Shown here: piece after piece, positions 1-7,928 of the stretch
How the letters are laid out: each line of letters opens with the position of its first letter
Position numbering within the stretch: the stretch's first letter is position 1
Source: SpSt-77 sp049972045
GTDB taxonomy: Bacteria; Chloroflexota; Anaerolineae; B4-G1; DUEL01
Reading direction: 5' to 3'
Length of the DNA stretch: 42,200 bases
NCBI GenBank assembly: GCA_049972045.1
Contig: JBMFKS010000014.1
Span: 1-42,200, forward strand
The notes under the pieces: model-generated
Told to the model about the DNA's origin: nothing
Database searches by the model: none
The model's input: only the letters and a program-made list of their open reading frames with translations
Position numbers and translations under genes: made by a program

Positions 1-30
1 ACGCCACTCCGCTTCGCTTCCGCTTTGCTT

Positions 31-50
31 CGTGGCTGACTACGAGCGCT
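31..50. repeat. Dispersed repeat, copy near left edge
   Basis: These 20 bases recur in inverted orientation at 42040-42059 with one mismatch, and both copies are preceded by a similar CGCCACT-type sequence. The copy lies downstream of the rlmB stop codon. Bases 1-73 hold no gene that I can support. Confidence 0.6.
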
Positions 51-73
51 TCATCGCCTTTTTCAGACACGCT

Positions 74-829
74 CTAAGCGGTTGCCCGCTGTCGCCAGGC
101 CTCGTAGAGGACAATGGAGCCCGCGACGGCCGCGTTGAGGGAGGTGACGTTTCCGACCATAGGGAGTTGAACCATCCGGTCGCACCGTTCCTGGACCAGC
201 CGGCGCAGCCCTTCTCCTTCGCTGCCGATTACCAGCGCCAGGGGGCCGGTAAGGTCCGCCTGGTCATACCGCTGGGCGCCCCGTACGGCCTCCAGTCCGA
301 CCACCCAGATATCGCGTGCTTTCAGCCGTTCTATGGTCTCCGGCAGATTGGGCACCTGGGCGATCCGGAGGTGCTCGGCCGCCCCGGCGGAGGTATGGAC
401 TACGGTGGGGGTGATGCCGACCGCCCGACGCTGCTGGATGATCACGCCGTGGACGCCGACAGCCTCGGCAGTGCGCAGCAGGGTGCCCACGTTCTGCGGG
501 TCCTGCAGGAGGTCCAGCAGCAGCAGGAAGGGGGGCTCGGCGCGCCGCGCGCTCTCGGCCAGAATCTCCTCCAGGTCGGCATAGGGGTACTCGCTGGCCT
601 CCAGAGCCACTCCCTGATGGTTGGCCTCCCCCAGCCAGTCCAGATGGCGGCGGGGGACCCGCTCCACCGGCACCCCGGCCCGCTCCGCCAGAGTCAGGAT
701 GTCGGCGACGATGTCGGTGGCGCGAACGGTATCGGCGACCAGGAGACGGTAGAACTCCCGTCGCTTTGCCCGCAGGGACTCATAGATTGCGTTGCGACCG
801 TAGAGGGTTTCCCGCATGGCTTGGCTCAT
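74..829 (-). CDS. rlmB: 23S rRNA (guanosine-2'-O)-methyltransferase RlmB (TrmH/SpoU family)
   Basis: SPOUT-fold methyltransferase that would use SAM to methylate the 2'-hydroxyl of a guanosine (G2251 in E. coli numbering) in the 23S rRNA peptidyl-transferase loop. The N-terminal substrate-binding part opens with the family hallmark LYGRNAIYESL. The catalytic half carries DLLQDPQNVGTLLRTAE (motif 1, with the conserved Asn and Arg), then LALVIGSEGEGL (motif 2) and MVGNVTSLNAAVAGSIVLYE (motif 3), the trefoil-knot SAM site. The length of about 250 aa is normal. The ATG at 829 is taken as the start; an in-frame TTG lies at 835 and another ATG at 817, and no clear ribosome binding site separates them. 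The RlmB assignment over other TrmH paralogues rests on the LYGRN start and the nearby cysS; fairly sure. Confidence 0.9.
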   Translation of the reverse strand: MSQAMRETLYGRNAIYESLRAKRREFYRLLVADTVRATDIVADILTLAERAGVPVERVPRRHLDWLGEANHQGVALEASEYPYADLEEILAESARRAEPPFLLLLDLLQDPQNVGTLLRTAEAVGVHGVIIQQRRAVGITPTVVHTSAGAAEHLRIAQVPNLPETIERLKARDIWVVGLEAVRGAQRYDQADLTGPLALVIGSEGEGLRRLVQERCDRMVQLPMVGNVTSLNAAVAGSIVLYEAWRQRATA

Positions 830-945
830 GTTCAAAAGTGGTGCAGGCGAACCAATTGCGAAATAAAATCAGGGGAGATTCGCTTCAAGTTGATGCGGAA
901 TTCACAGATCGCCACATAGCCGTCCAGGTATTAAGATCGGTAGAT

Positions 946-974
946 AGTATACCTCATTGCACGAAATTTGTACA
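946..974 (-). promoter_or_regulatory. Putative promoter for rlmB
   Basis: On the minus strand TGTACA (4 of 6 to consensus) is followed after 17 bases by TATACT (5 of 6). It lies about 120 bases upstream of the rlmB start in an AT-richer gap, so rlmB may be transcribed on its own despite being in line with cysS. Confidence 0.4.
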
Positions 975-987
975 TGAGCCCATGGCT

Positions 988-1830
988 TTATTGGGTCGTC
1001 AGGTACCACCGGTGCCCATCAAATGAGATGACCCTCTGCCTTTTCAAGGTCTGCTGGGCATTCCGCACATAGTGCTTCCACAATTTACCAAAATGCACGC
1101 CTTTGATGACCCGATCTATCGTGTCATCACATAGATCGGGATGGATTTGCTGAATCAAAGGATGCATCTGATCAGTCGTCAATGGGCCGTACTTCTTGAG
1201 AAGATACACGATTGTATCCGCGAAGATGCGGTTAGTCGTCTTGCCCTCAGCTCTAATCTCCATAAGATGGACCTGAGCTTCGTCCATTCGGCGCTGGAAT
1301 TCGCTCCGCAGAGCCGATTCTGCCCGGTGCTCCATTTGCCGACGAAGTTCCTGCAGCTCCGTAGCAATTCGTGCCAGTTGTTCCAGATACTCTCGGGAAA
1401 CGAGGTTGCCCAAATTCCTGTATTCCAGTAAGTCATCTCGTATACTCTGGACGATACGGGGATCGGAAATTCGGACACCATATTCATAGTTGACTTCAAG
1501 TCCGTATTCTGTGAGATTGGATGAGGTTACAATGGCCTCTTTCTCATCAGCGATGTACACCTTTGCATGCAATCGGGGTAGATACCAAACCCGTGTGGAA
1601 GGGATTTTGTCCATCAGAAATACCAGGGCTGCGGGGTCCGTGGCGCCACGCCAGACAGATTCTAGGTTAGTCAAAATCTCCAGCCGGACGTCTCGCCCTT
1701 CCAGCAATTGTGCAATTCGCTGAACTGGCGACGCAGAGACATAAGGGGAAGCAAAAAGACCATATTGACGAATATGGCTTACAAAATGCTCAAATACAGA
1801 TCCCCAGCGAGCCGGAATGAGTTCTATCAC
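988..1830 (-). CDS. Phospholipase D-like (single HKD) protein with C-terminal helical/winged-helix-like region
   Basis: A 280-aa protein with one PLD-superfamily HKD motif: LHAKVYIADEKEAIVTSSN around residues 87-105 (His88, Lys90, Asp95). Single-HKD proteins usually dimerise to build the active site, and members act on phosphodiesters in DNA or lipids. Residues about 145-190 look coiled-coil, and the last 75 residues resemble a winged-helix fold, which favours a nucleic-acid role; this is inference. The start is GTG at 1830, with GAGGAA about nine bases upstream. It begins 13 bases after the cysS stop and so is probably co-transcribed with it. Its base composition differs from its neighbours (27 of 60 bases G+C in 1141-1200 against 40 of 60 in 2041-2100), suggesting recent acquisition. 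Substrate unknown. Confidence 0.75.
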   Translation of the reverse strand: MIELIPARWGSVFEHFVSHIRQYGLFASPYVSASPVQRIAQLLEGRDVRLEILTNLESVWRGATDPAALVFLMDKIPSTRVWYLPRLHAKVYIADEKEAIVTSSNLTEYGLEVNYEYGVRISDPRIVQSIRDDLLEYRNLGNLVSREYLEQLARIATELQELRRQMEHRAESALRSEFQRRMDEAQVHLMEIRAEGKTTNRIFADTIVYLLKKYGPLTTDQMHPLIQQIHPDLCDDTIDRVIKGVHFGKLWKHYVRNAQQTLKRQRVISFDGHRWYLTTQ

Positions 1831-1843
1831 AGCGTTTCGTTCC

Positions 1844-3295
1844 TCACTCTATACGCCATGTCGGCCCTTCGGGTCGGTCCTCCACGATGATGCCCAGTTC
1901 CGCCAGGCGCTGGCGGATGGCGTCGGCGCGCGCCCAGTCCTTCGCGGCCCGATACTCTTGCCGGATGCTCAGAATCAGGTCCATCAACCCGTCCACCAGC
2001 CCACTGCGCATCTCCGGCGGCTCCAGTTGCTCGGGGATAATGCCCAGAATCTGGCCGCCCAGCTCGCTGAACATCTGGTCTATGGCCGCGAGGGTGCCCC
2101 GGGCCACCGGCTGTCCGGAATCCAGCATCCGGTTCACCGCGCGCGCCAGGTCATGCAGCGTCGCCATGGCTTTGGGGGTGTTGAAGTCATCGTCCATCGC
2201 AGCCAGGAACGCTTCCCGGTAGGGGTCCAGGTCGCTCATATAGGAGAGATCGGCCGTGCCCTCGGGCATGGCCGTCTCCTTCATCCGGGCTCGGACCGCG
2301 CGGACGGTGTTATGGAGGCGGCGGACCCCCTGCTCGGCGGCCTGCATCGCCTCGCGGGAGTAATCCAGCGTCCCCCGGTAGTGGGCAGAGAGAATAAAGG
2401 CCCGGATGACTTCCGGACGATAGAGTTTCAGGGCATCCTTGATGGTCAGGAAGTTGCCCAGACTCTTGCTCATCTTGACCCCGTCCACCGTCAGGGAGCC
2501 GGCGAGGATCCAGTAGCGGGCGAAGGGTTTGCCGGTGACGGCCTCGGCCTGGGCAATTTCGCACTCGTTGTGGGGAAAGATGTTGTCTATGCCCCCGCCG
2601 TGAATGTCAAAGGTCTCCCCCAGGTATTTGGTCGCCATAACGGAGCACTCAATATGCCAGCCGGGGTAGCCCCACCCCCATGGGGAAGGCCAGCGCAGGA
2701 TGTGCTCCGGCTCCGCGCGCTTCCAGAGGGCGAAGTCCGCCGGATGGCGCTTCTCCTCCCGGACCTCCACCCGCGCGCCCGGCTCCAGTTCCTCCACCTT
2801 CCGGCCGGAAAGCTTGCCGTACTCGGGGAACTTCTCCACGGAGAAATAGACGTTGCCGTCCACCTCGTAGGCGTACCCCTTCTCTATGAGGGTCTTGATC
2901 CACTCAATCTGCTCAGGGATATGGGCACTGGCGCGAGGGGAGATGTTCGGGCGGACAACCCCCAGCGCGTCCATATCCTCAAAGTAGGAGCGGGTGTATA
3001 TCTCCACCAGTTCCATGGGCTCCACCCGCTCCCGCCGGGCACCTTTGAGGATGCGGTCCTCCCCGGTATCCAGCAGATGGCCCACATCGGTGATGTTCTG
3101 GACGTAGCGGACTTTGTAGCCCAGGAACCGAAGGTACCGCACCACCACGTCCATCGCCACGTAGAGTTTGGCGTGGCCCAGGTGGGCGTGGTCGTAGACG
3201 GTGGGGCCGCAGACGTACATGTGCACCCGTCCGCGCTCCAGGGGTTTGAAGACCTCTTTCTTCCGGGTTAGATAATTGTAGACCTGCAGGGCCAT
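1844..3295 (-). CDS. cysS: Cysteinyl-tRNA synthetase
   Basis: Class I aminoacyl-tRNA synthetase that charges tRNA-Cys in the cytoplasm. The HIGH motif is HLGH (residues 38-41) and the KMSKS motif is intact (274-278). The zinc-site residues expected for CysRS are visible as Cys29 (MYVCGPTVYD), Cys217 (GWHIECSVM), His242 and Glu246 (FPHNECE). The C-terminal DALR-type helical region and the tail with KDWARADAIRQRLAELGI are also typical. 483 aa is a full-length enzyme. The start is supported by GGAGG seven to eight bases before the ATG. The PIN-TRAM gene lies upstream on the same strand; PIN-TRAM, cysS and rlmB are grouped in Firmicutes too, so an old gene cluster is likely. Confidence 0.96.
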   Translation of the reverse strand: MALQVYNYLTRKKEVFKPLERGRVHMYVCGPTVYDHAHLGHAKLYVAMDVVVRYLRFLGYKVRYVQNITDVGHLLDTGEDRILKGARRERVEPMELVEIYTRSYFEDMDALGVVRPNISPRASAHIPEQIEWIKTLIEKGYAYEVDGNVYFSVEKFPEYGKLSGRKVEELEPGARVEVREEKRHPADFALWKRAEPEHILRWPSPWGWGYPGWHIECSVMATKYLGETFDIHGGGIDNIFPHNECEIAQAEAVTGKPFARYWILAGSLTVDGVKMSKSLGNFLTIKDALKLYRPEVIRAFILSAHYRGTLDYSREAMQAAEQGVRRLHNTVRAVRARMKETAMPEGTADLSYMSDLDPYREAFLAAMDDDFNTPKAMATLHDLARAVNRMLDSGQPVARGTLAAIDQMFSELGGQILGIIPEQLEPPEMRSGLVDGLMDLILSIRQEYRAAKDWARADAIRQRLAELGIIVEDRPEGPTWRIE

Positions 3296-3322
3296 TCTTT
3301 TCCTCCTGTTCTGTACTCCGTC

Positions 3323-4366
3323 CTACGCATGCTCCGCTGGGCGGGCAAATATCATCCGACCGGCGGCCGTCTGCAACACTTTTGTGACCACTGTATCTAT
3401 CTCCGCTCCGATGAAGGGGCGACCGTTCTCCACCACAATCATCGTGCCGTCGTCCAGGTAGCCCACGCCCTGGTCGGGCTCTTTGCCTTCCTGGATGATG
3501 TGGACCCGGAGACTCTCCCCGGGCAGATAGAGAGCACGCACTGCGTTGGCCAGTTCGTTGACGTTCAACACGGTCACGCCCTGGAGTTCGGCGACGCGGT
3601 TCAGGTTGTAGTCGTTGGTGATGATGGGACAGCGGAGGCGTCGGGCCAGCAGGACCAGTTTGTCATCTGCCGAACGGGCCTCAGGGGCGTCCAGGTCCAC
3701 AATCCGCACCGGGATGCCGGATTCTTCCTGGAGACGGCGAAGCATATCCAGCCCGCGCCGCCCCCGGTTGCGCCGCAGGGGGTCGGGAGAGTCGGCGATG
3801 TGCTGGAGTTCGTTCAGGATGAAGCGAGGCACCAGCATCTCGCTGCGGATAAACCCGGTCCGGCTGATGTCGGCGATGCGCCCGTCAATGATGACGCTGG
3901 TATCCAGGAGGACCGGGGGAATCTCCCCCCAATCTTCGGGCCGTTCGGGGAGCCGTCCCCTCAGGAAGGCGAAGATTTCCTGCTGCCGGGCCGTCATCAC
4001 CAGCACGCCGATGTAGCCGAAGAGCACCGCGCTCAGGAAGGGCAGGATCTGGTTCAGAGGGCGGGGCAGCATGGAGAGGGGGAACGTACTCAGAGAAGCA
4101 ATGACCAGGCCGACGGTCAGCCCGAGGGTGGCCGCCAGGAGTTGCTGGATGGGCATATGGTGGATTTTTTGGCGCAGAAATTGCAGCGGGCGCACGGTGA
4201 GGTACGGGGTGAGGGTCAGACCTGCCAGGGCGCCGACCAGCATAAAGACCGTGCCATACAGATACGCGGAGGTTTCCACGAGGGCCGCGAAACGCACACC
4301 TAAGATCAGCCCTCCAACCGCCAGAACGAGCATGCCCACAATTCGGGAGATGAAATCGGCGCTCAT
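3323..4366 (-). CDS. PIN-TRAM membrane protein (YacL family)
   Basis: A 347-aa protein with four hydrophobic segments in the first ~140 residues, then a PIN domain beginning PVLLDTSVIIDGRI (acidic Asp for metal) and continuing to LRCPIITNDYNLNRVAE. A TRAM-like beta-barrel follows, with EGKEPDQGVGYLDDGTMIVVENG. PIN domains are Mg-dependent RNases and TRAM binds RNA, so a membrane-anchored ribonuclease role is expected, but the function of YacL proteins is not established. The reading frame stays open to 4594, but the start at 4366 is chosen. It has a strong GGAAGGAGG just upstream, and the longer frame would run through the promoter at 4585-4613. That gives a ~210-base leader. Confidence 0.88.
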   Translation of the reverse strand: MSADFISRIVGMLVLAVGGLILGVRFAALVETSAYLYGTVFMLVGALAGLTLTPYLTVRPLQFLRQKIHHMPIQQLLAATLGLTVGLVIASLSTFPLSMLPRPLNQILPFLSAVLFGYIGVLVMTARQQEIFAFLRGRLPERPEDWGEIPPVLLDTSVIIDGRIADISRTGFIRSEMLVPRFILNELQHIADSPDPLRRNRGRRGLDMLRRLQEESGIPVRIVDLDAPEARSADDKLVLLARRLRCPIITNDYNLNRVAELQGVTVLNVNELANAVRALYLPGESLRVHIIQEGKEPDQGVGYLDDGTMIVVENGRPFIGAEIDTVVTKVLQTAAGRMIFARPAEHA

Positions 4367-4584
4367 TCCGCTCCTCCTTCCGACAGCGCGATCCAGTTGA
4401 AGGGGCAGGGACGTCCGGCGGAGGCAGAGAGCGGCGAACGAAGGGGCAATAAAGTTGAAATGATGATTCAGAATGAGACCAGAGAACGTTTCTCGCTCGC
4501 CCCGCCAACCATCGCGGTAGCAATCATTTGCAAAAATGCCCGCGAGAAGGGACCGACCGGTATCGTTCCGCCCGCAGTGAGGGT

Positions 4585-4613
4585 ATCTTATCACAATCCC
4601 CCTGAAAAGTCAA
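4585..4613 (-). promoter_or_regulatory. Promoter for the PIN-TRAM/cysS cluster
   Basis: On the minus strand TTGACT, a 17-base spacer and TAAGAT (5 of 6 in each box) form a good housekeeping promoter. The predicted start near 4578 gives a leader of about 210 bases before the ATG at 4366. I see no recognisable riboswitch in that leader. Confidence 0.6.
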
Positions 4614-4667
4614 AGGTAAAAGTCGGTTGCTGGGGAAGTTACAGGCTGATGACATCACGGGGCCGGG

Positions 4668-4696
4668 TTGCGTTCTCCGCTATTCTGGGGTTTAAT
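4668..4696 (+). promoter_or_regulatory. Putative leaderless promoter for pgpH
   Basis: TTGCGT, 17 bases, then TTTAAT (5 of 6 to TATAAT). The -10 box ends nine bases before the pgpH ATG at 4705, so transcription would start at about the initiation codon, and there is no Shine-Dalgarno sequence. The gene-free stretch 4367-4704 otherwise holds only this and the divergent promoter at 4585-4613. Confidence 0.45.
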
Positions 4697-4704
4697 ATGC
4701 GCGG

Positions 4705-6798
4705 ATGGAAGCAATTCCCCTCAGGCAGAAATGGTGGTTCTGGGGACGGCTGACCTTGCTGGCGCTGCTGCTGGTACTGGTCAGCACGTTCCTGCTCTCT
4801 TTTCCCCTGCTCCCCTCCGGCCGCGTGGTCCTGGAAGAGGGAGATGTGGCCCCCCGGGACATCCGCTCCCCGCGCCGCATCACCTACGAGAGCGCCATCC
4901 GGACCGCCGAACAACAACAGCAGGCGGAGGCAGCCGTTCCCCCGGTCTATACGGCCCCGGACCCCAACCTGGCCCGTCAGCAACTGGAGCGGGCGCGCCA
5001 GGTGCTGGATTATCTGAGCGCTGTCCGGGCCGATCCCTACGCCACGCCCGCTCAACGTCGGGCCTGGACAGTCGCCGTGCCGGAACTGAAAGACCTGCCC
5101 CCATCGGTCGCCGACCTGCTCCCCGCCCTCTCCGACGAGTCCTGGAACCGGGTGCAACTGGAAGTCCTCAACGCCGTTGCGGAGACGATGCGCCAGGGAG
5201 TGCGAGAGGACCGCATAGACCTGGCGCGGCAGCATATAGTCACACTGGTCGGGCTGGACCTCTCCAGCGATGAGGCGTCCGTCACCACCGCCCTGGCCCA
5301 GCGACTGATCGCCCCCAACTCGTTTTACGATGAGGAGGCTACCCGGCGGGCCCGTCAGGAAGCGCGGGAGGCGGTCCCCCCGGTCATCCGCACGTTTGAG
5401 GCCAACGAGATCATCGTGCGGGAGGGACAGCGGGTCAGCGCCCTGGACCTGGAAGCGTTGCAGGAACTGGGTCTGCAACAACCCCGCACCCGCTGGACGG
5501 AGGTCGCGGCCAGCGGCATCCTCTCTGTGCTGGGCGTACTGCTGATGGGCGTCGTCCTGGCCCGCTTCCAGCCGGACGTGTTGCAGGAGGGGCGGAAATC
5601 GCTTCTGTTGACCTTGCTGCTGGCCCTATTCCTGGCGCTGGTCCGTCTGATGGTCCCCGACCGGACCGTGCTGCGGTACCTGTTTCCGGCACCGGCGCTG
5701 GCCATGCTGGCGACCGCCACACTGGGCGCGCCCGTGGGTCTGGTCGCCAGTCTGCTGATGGGGGCCGCGGTGGGCCTGATCGGGGACCATTCCCTGGGAC
5801 TGGCGACATACGCGACGGTGGGAGGGATCGTGGCGACCCTCGCCGTCCGTCACACGGACCGGCCGGCCGTCCTGTTCCGCGCCGGGTTCATCTCGGCAGG
5901 GGCGACCATGGGGGTCCTGTTGGCCTTTGCCCTCTTCGCCACCCATCCGGACCCGCTCTCCGTGGGTCTGGCGCTGGCAGGAGCCGCGACCAGCGGGGTG
6001 ATCTCCGCCAGCCTGGCTCTGGCGGGCCTGTTCCTCCTGGGCCCTCTCTTCGACCTGCCCACCACCTTCCGGCTCCTGGAGTTGAGTCGTCCGGACCATC
6101 CGCTCATGCAACGGTTGCTCCGGGAGGCGCCGGGGACGTATCACCACTCCCTGATGGTCGCCAGCATGGCCGAACAGGCAGCCGAACGAATCGGCCTGAA
6201 TCCGCTGCTGGTGCGGGTGGGGGCGTACTACCACGACATCGGCAAAATCGCCCGCCCCTATTTCTTCGCCGAGAACCAGATGGAAGGGACGAATCCCCAC
6301 GACCAGTTGGATCCTCACACCAGCGCGCGGGTCATCATCGGCCACGTTCAGGATGGGCTGGAACTGGCCCGTCGCTATCGCCTCCCCTCCTGGGTTCGGG
6401 CTTTCATCACGGAACACCACGGGACCAGCCGCGTGGGTTTCCAGTACGAGCGGGCAGTGGAGCAGGCAGGCGACCCGTCACAGGTCAACGAGGCCCATTT
6501 TCGCCACCGGGGCCCCCGACCCCGGAGCCGGGAGACGGCGCTGGTGATGCTGGCCGATCGGTGCGAGGCGGCCGTTCGGGCCCGCCGCCCCACCACGCCG
6601 GAGGCCCTATCTCAGGTCGTGAGAGAGGTGTTCAGGGAAGTGCTGGAAACGGGGCAGTTGGATGACTGCCCCATCACGATGAGGGAACTGAACGAGGTAC
6701 AACAATCCTTCGTCTACACCCTGAAGGGGATCTTCCACCCCCGTCTGCCGTATCCGACGGCCAAGCCCCCTCCCCGGGCGGATTCGGGAGTTGCATGA
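4705..6798 (+). CDS. pgpH: 7TM-HD phosphohydrolase, PgpH-type cyclic-di-AMP phosphodiesterase
   Basis: A 697-aa membrane protein of the 7TMR-HD family, whose characterised members (PgpH of Listeria) hydrolyse c-di-AMP. Order: an N-terminal membrane segment (about 12-33), a large extracytoplasmic domain (about 45-265), a multi-span membrane block (about 270-450), then a cytoplasmic HD domain. Metal-binding signatures are present: YHHSLMVASMAEQAA (His480, His481), GAYYHDIGKI (His510, Asp511), and FITEHHGT near 570. FFAENQMEGTNPHDQLDP is also a family hallmark. It does not overlap its neighbours and stands alone between a leaderless-looking promoter and a terminator. The YbeY gene that often follows pgpH is not here. 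The presence of this enzyme implies a c-di-AMP cyclase elsewhere in the genome. Confidence 0.92.
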   Translation: MEAIPLRQKWWFWGRLTLLALLLVLVSTFLLSFPLLPSGRVVLEEGDVAPRDIRSPRRITYESAIRTAEQQQQAEAAVPPVYTAPDPNLARQQLERARQVLDYLSAVRADPYATPAQRRAWTVAVPELKDLPPSVADLLPALSDESWNRVQLEVLNAVAETMRQGVREDRIDLARQHIVTLVGLDLSSDEASVTTALAQRLIAPNSFYDEEATRRARQEAREAVPPVIRTFEANEIIVREGQRVSALDLEALQELGLQQPRTRWTEVAASGILSVLGVLLMGVVLARFQPDVLQEGRKSLLLTLLLALFLALVRLMVPDRTVLRYLFPAPALAMLATATLGAPVGLVASLLMGAAVGLIGDHSLGLATYATVGGIVATLAVRHTDRPAVLFRAGFISAGATMGVLLAFALFATHPDPLSVGLALAGAATSGVISASLALAGLFLLGPLFDLPTTFRLLELSRPDHPLMQRLLREAPGTYHHSLMVASMAEQAAERIGLNPLLVRVGAYYHDIGKIARPYFFAENQMEGTNPHDQLDPHTSARVIIGHVQDGLELARRYRLPSWVRAFITEHHGTSRVGFQYERAVEQAGDPSQVNEAHFRHRGPRPRSRETALVMLADRCEAAVRARRPTTPEALSQVVREVFREVLETGQLDDCPITMRELNEVQQSFVYTLKGIFHPRLPYPTAKPPPRADSGVA

Positions 6799-6836
6799 AC
6801 GGGCCAGGCACTTCCGGAAATGCCCGGCCCGTTTTT
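6799..6836 (+). terminator. Intrinsic terminator after pgpH
   Basis: The stem ACGGGCC-A-GGCA pairs with TGCC-C-GGCCCGT around a CTTCCGGAAA loop and is followed by a run of Ts. It begins directly at the pgpH stop codon. Its GGCACTTCC core resembles the palindrome at 27660-27695, so it may derive from a mobile palindrome. Confidence 0.8.
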
Positions 6837-7019
6837 GGGGGAAATGACGCGGCTGACGCTGGAGCGCGCGGGTGGGGTGATGGTGGGGGAGTGGTCGCGG
6901 GACGCCCCGGGCCAGGCGTCGCTCCTGGGCGATTGATCGGGCGGCGGGGGGCCGTAGCCCGACGCGTTTTCGCCGCCGCCCGCGGCGGGGACATCGGTGG
7001 GTGCCGATACGCATCCTCC

Positions 7020-7808
7020 CTACCGGCTCACCCTTCGGGCCAGAAAGAGAACGGCCTCCAGCACCCCCCCGCCGACCGCCAGCGCCTTATCCGAAATGGT
7101 GAAGCAATGGGCAACGACGGCCCGGGGATCCACGTCTCCCACCTTCATCCCCGCGGGGACCGTCAGCCCGTCGTGGAGCAGACCCCGCAGGACGCCGTCC
7201 AGTAGAGCCAGGACCGGGGTGTCGTCCACGTAGGCCACCACCTCCCCGGCCCGCACCCGATCGCCGATGGCGCGGACGGACCGAAAGACGCCTGCCACCG
7301 GCGCGCGCAGAACCCGCCGCGCGCTCTCCCCACCCACCGTGCCGGGGACCCCTGTATCCGGCTCGGCGCTCCCCTCCAGGATGACCCGCCCCAGGTTGTG
7401 GCCCCGGTTGGTCTCCACCACCGCGTGGCAATCCACCCCCGCGACAAACCCCGGCCCCAGCGCGACAACGATGGGCGCATCGGTGATGCGGGTGCCGGTG
7501 TTCCGCTTGGCCATGATGGCGTCCACCACCGCCAGGGGGCGCAGGCGGCGAACCCACTCCGCCTGCGGGTCCACCACGACGGGGACCTCATCGGCGGCCC
7601 AGGCGGCCTGGATGCCCGCCTCGTCCTCCACCCGCCGCGCAGGGACGCCGTCCACCGTGATGGTCCCCTCGTAGACCGCCGAGGCGAAGGCGACGGTCCG
7701 GCGAATGACCGTCGGCTGGGCCGTCTCGGTGACCAGGACGCGGAAGCCGCAGCGGTGAAGCCGCCAGGCGACGCCTGTGCCCAGGTCGCCGCCGCCCTTA
7801 ACGACCAC
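7020..7808 (-). CDS. YqeB-family (EF2563) selenium-dependent molybdenum hydroxylase system protein
   Basis: A Rossmann-like N-terminus (VVVKGGGDLGTGVAWRLHR) leads into a family recognised as YqeB/EF2563, linked by genome context in other bacteria to selenium-dependent molybdenum hydroxylases such as xanthine dehydrogenase. DAIMAKRNTGTRI, ALGPGFVAGVDCHAVVETNRG and a C-terminal biotinyl/lipoyl-like barrel (VLRAPVAGVF ... VRAGEVVAYVD) are characteristic. No hydroxylase or selenium gene is in the window. The frame is open to 7937, but the extra N-terminal 43 residues are only translated heptamer repeat (RWSVVGG units), so the GTG at 7808 is preferred. Last gene of the minus-strand group behind the LCP gene. 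Its biochemical role is not established. Confidence 0.75.
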   Translation of the reverse strand: MVVKGGGDLGTGVAWRLHRCGFRVLVTETAQPTVIRRTVAFASAVYEGTITVDGVPARRVEDEAGIQAAWAADEVPVVVDPQAEWVRRLRPLAVVDAIMAKRNTGTRITDAPIVVALGPGFVAGVDCHAVVETNRGHNLGRVILEGSAEPDTGVPGTVGGESARRVLRAPVAGVFRSVRAIGDRVRAGEVVAYVDDTPVLALLDGVLRGLLHDGLTVPAGMKVGDVDPRAVVAHCFTISDKALAVGGGVLEAVLFLARRVSR

Positions 7809-7928
7809 GGACCATTGACCACCGACCACAGACCACCGACCACCGACCACGGACCACCGACCACGGTCGTCCATCGTCGGTCGTCTGTCGTCCGTCGTCC
7901 GTTGTCTGTTGTCCGCCGTCGGTCGTCT
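7803..7928. repeat. Period-7 array, 18 heptamers in two opposed halves
   Basis: Nine consecutive GACCACN-type heptamers (7803-7865) are followed without a break by nine GTCGTCN-type heptamers (7866-7928). The seventh base varies. The two halves are roughly reverse complements, so the array could fold. It starts at the stop codon of the LCP gene (TAG at 7929-7927) and fills the whole gap up to the YqeB-family start. Related arrays are at 20984-21047, 34011-34045, 34574-34594 and 37421-37490. Confidence 0.9.

Noticed and set aside
7803..7928. N-terminal extension of the YqeB-family protein to 7937
   Set aside because: It consists only of translated heptamers (RWSVVGG units); the family N-terminus begins at about the GTG at 7808.
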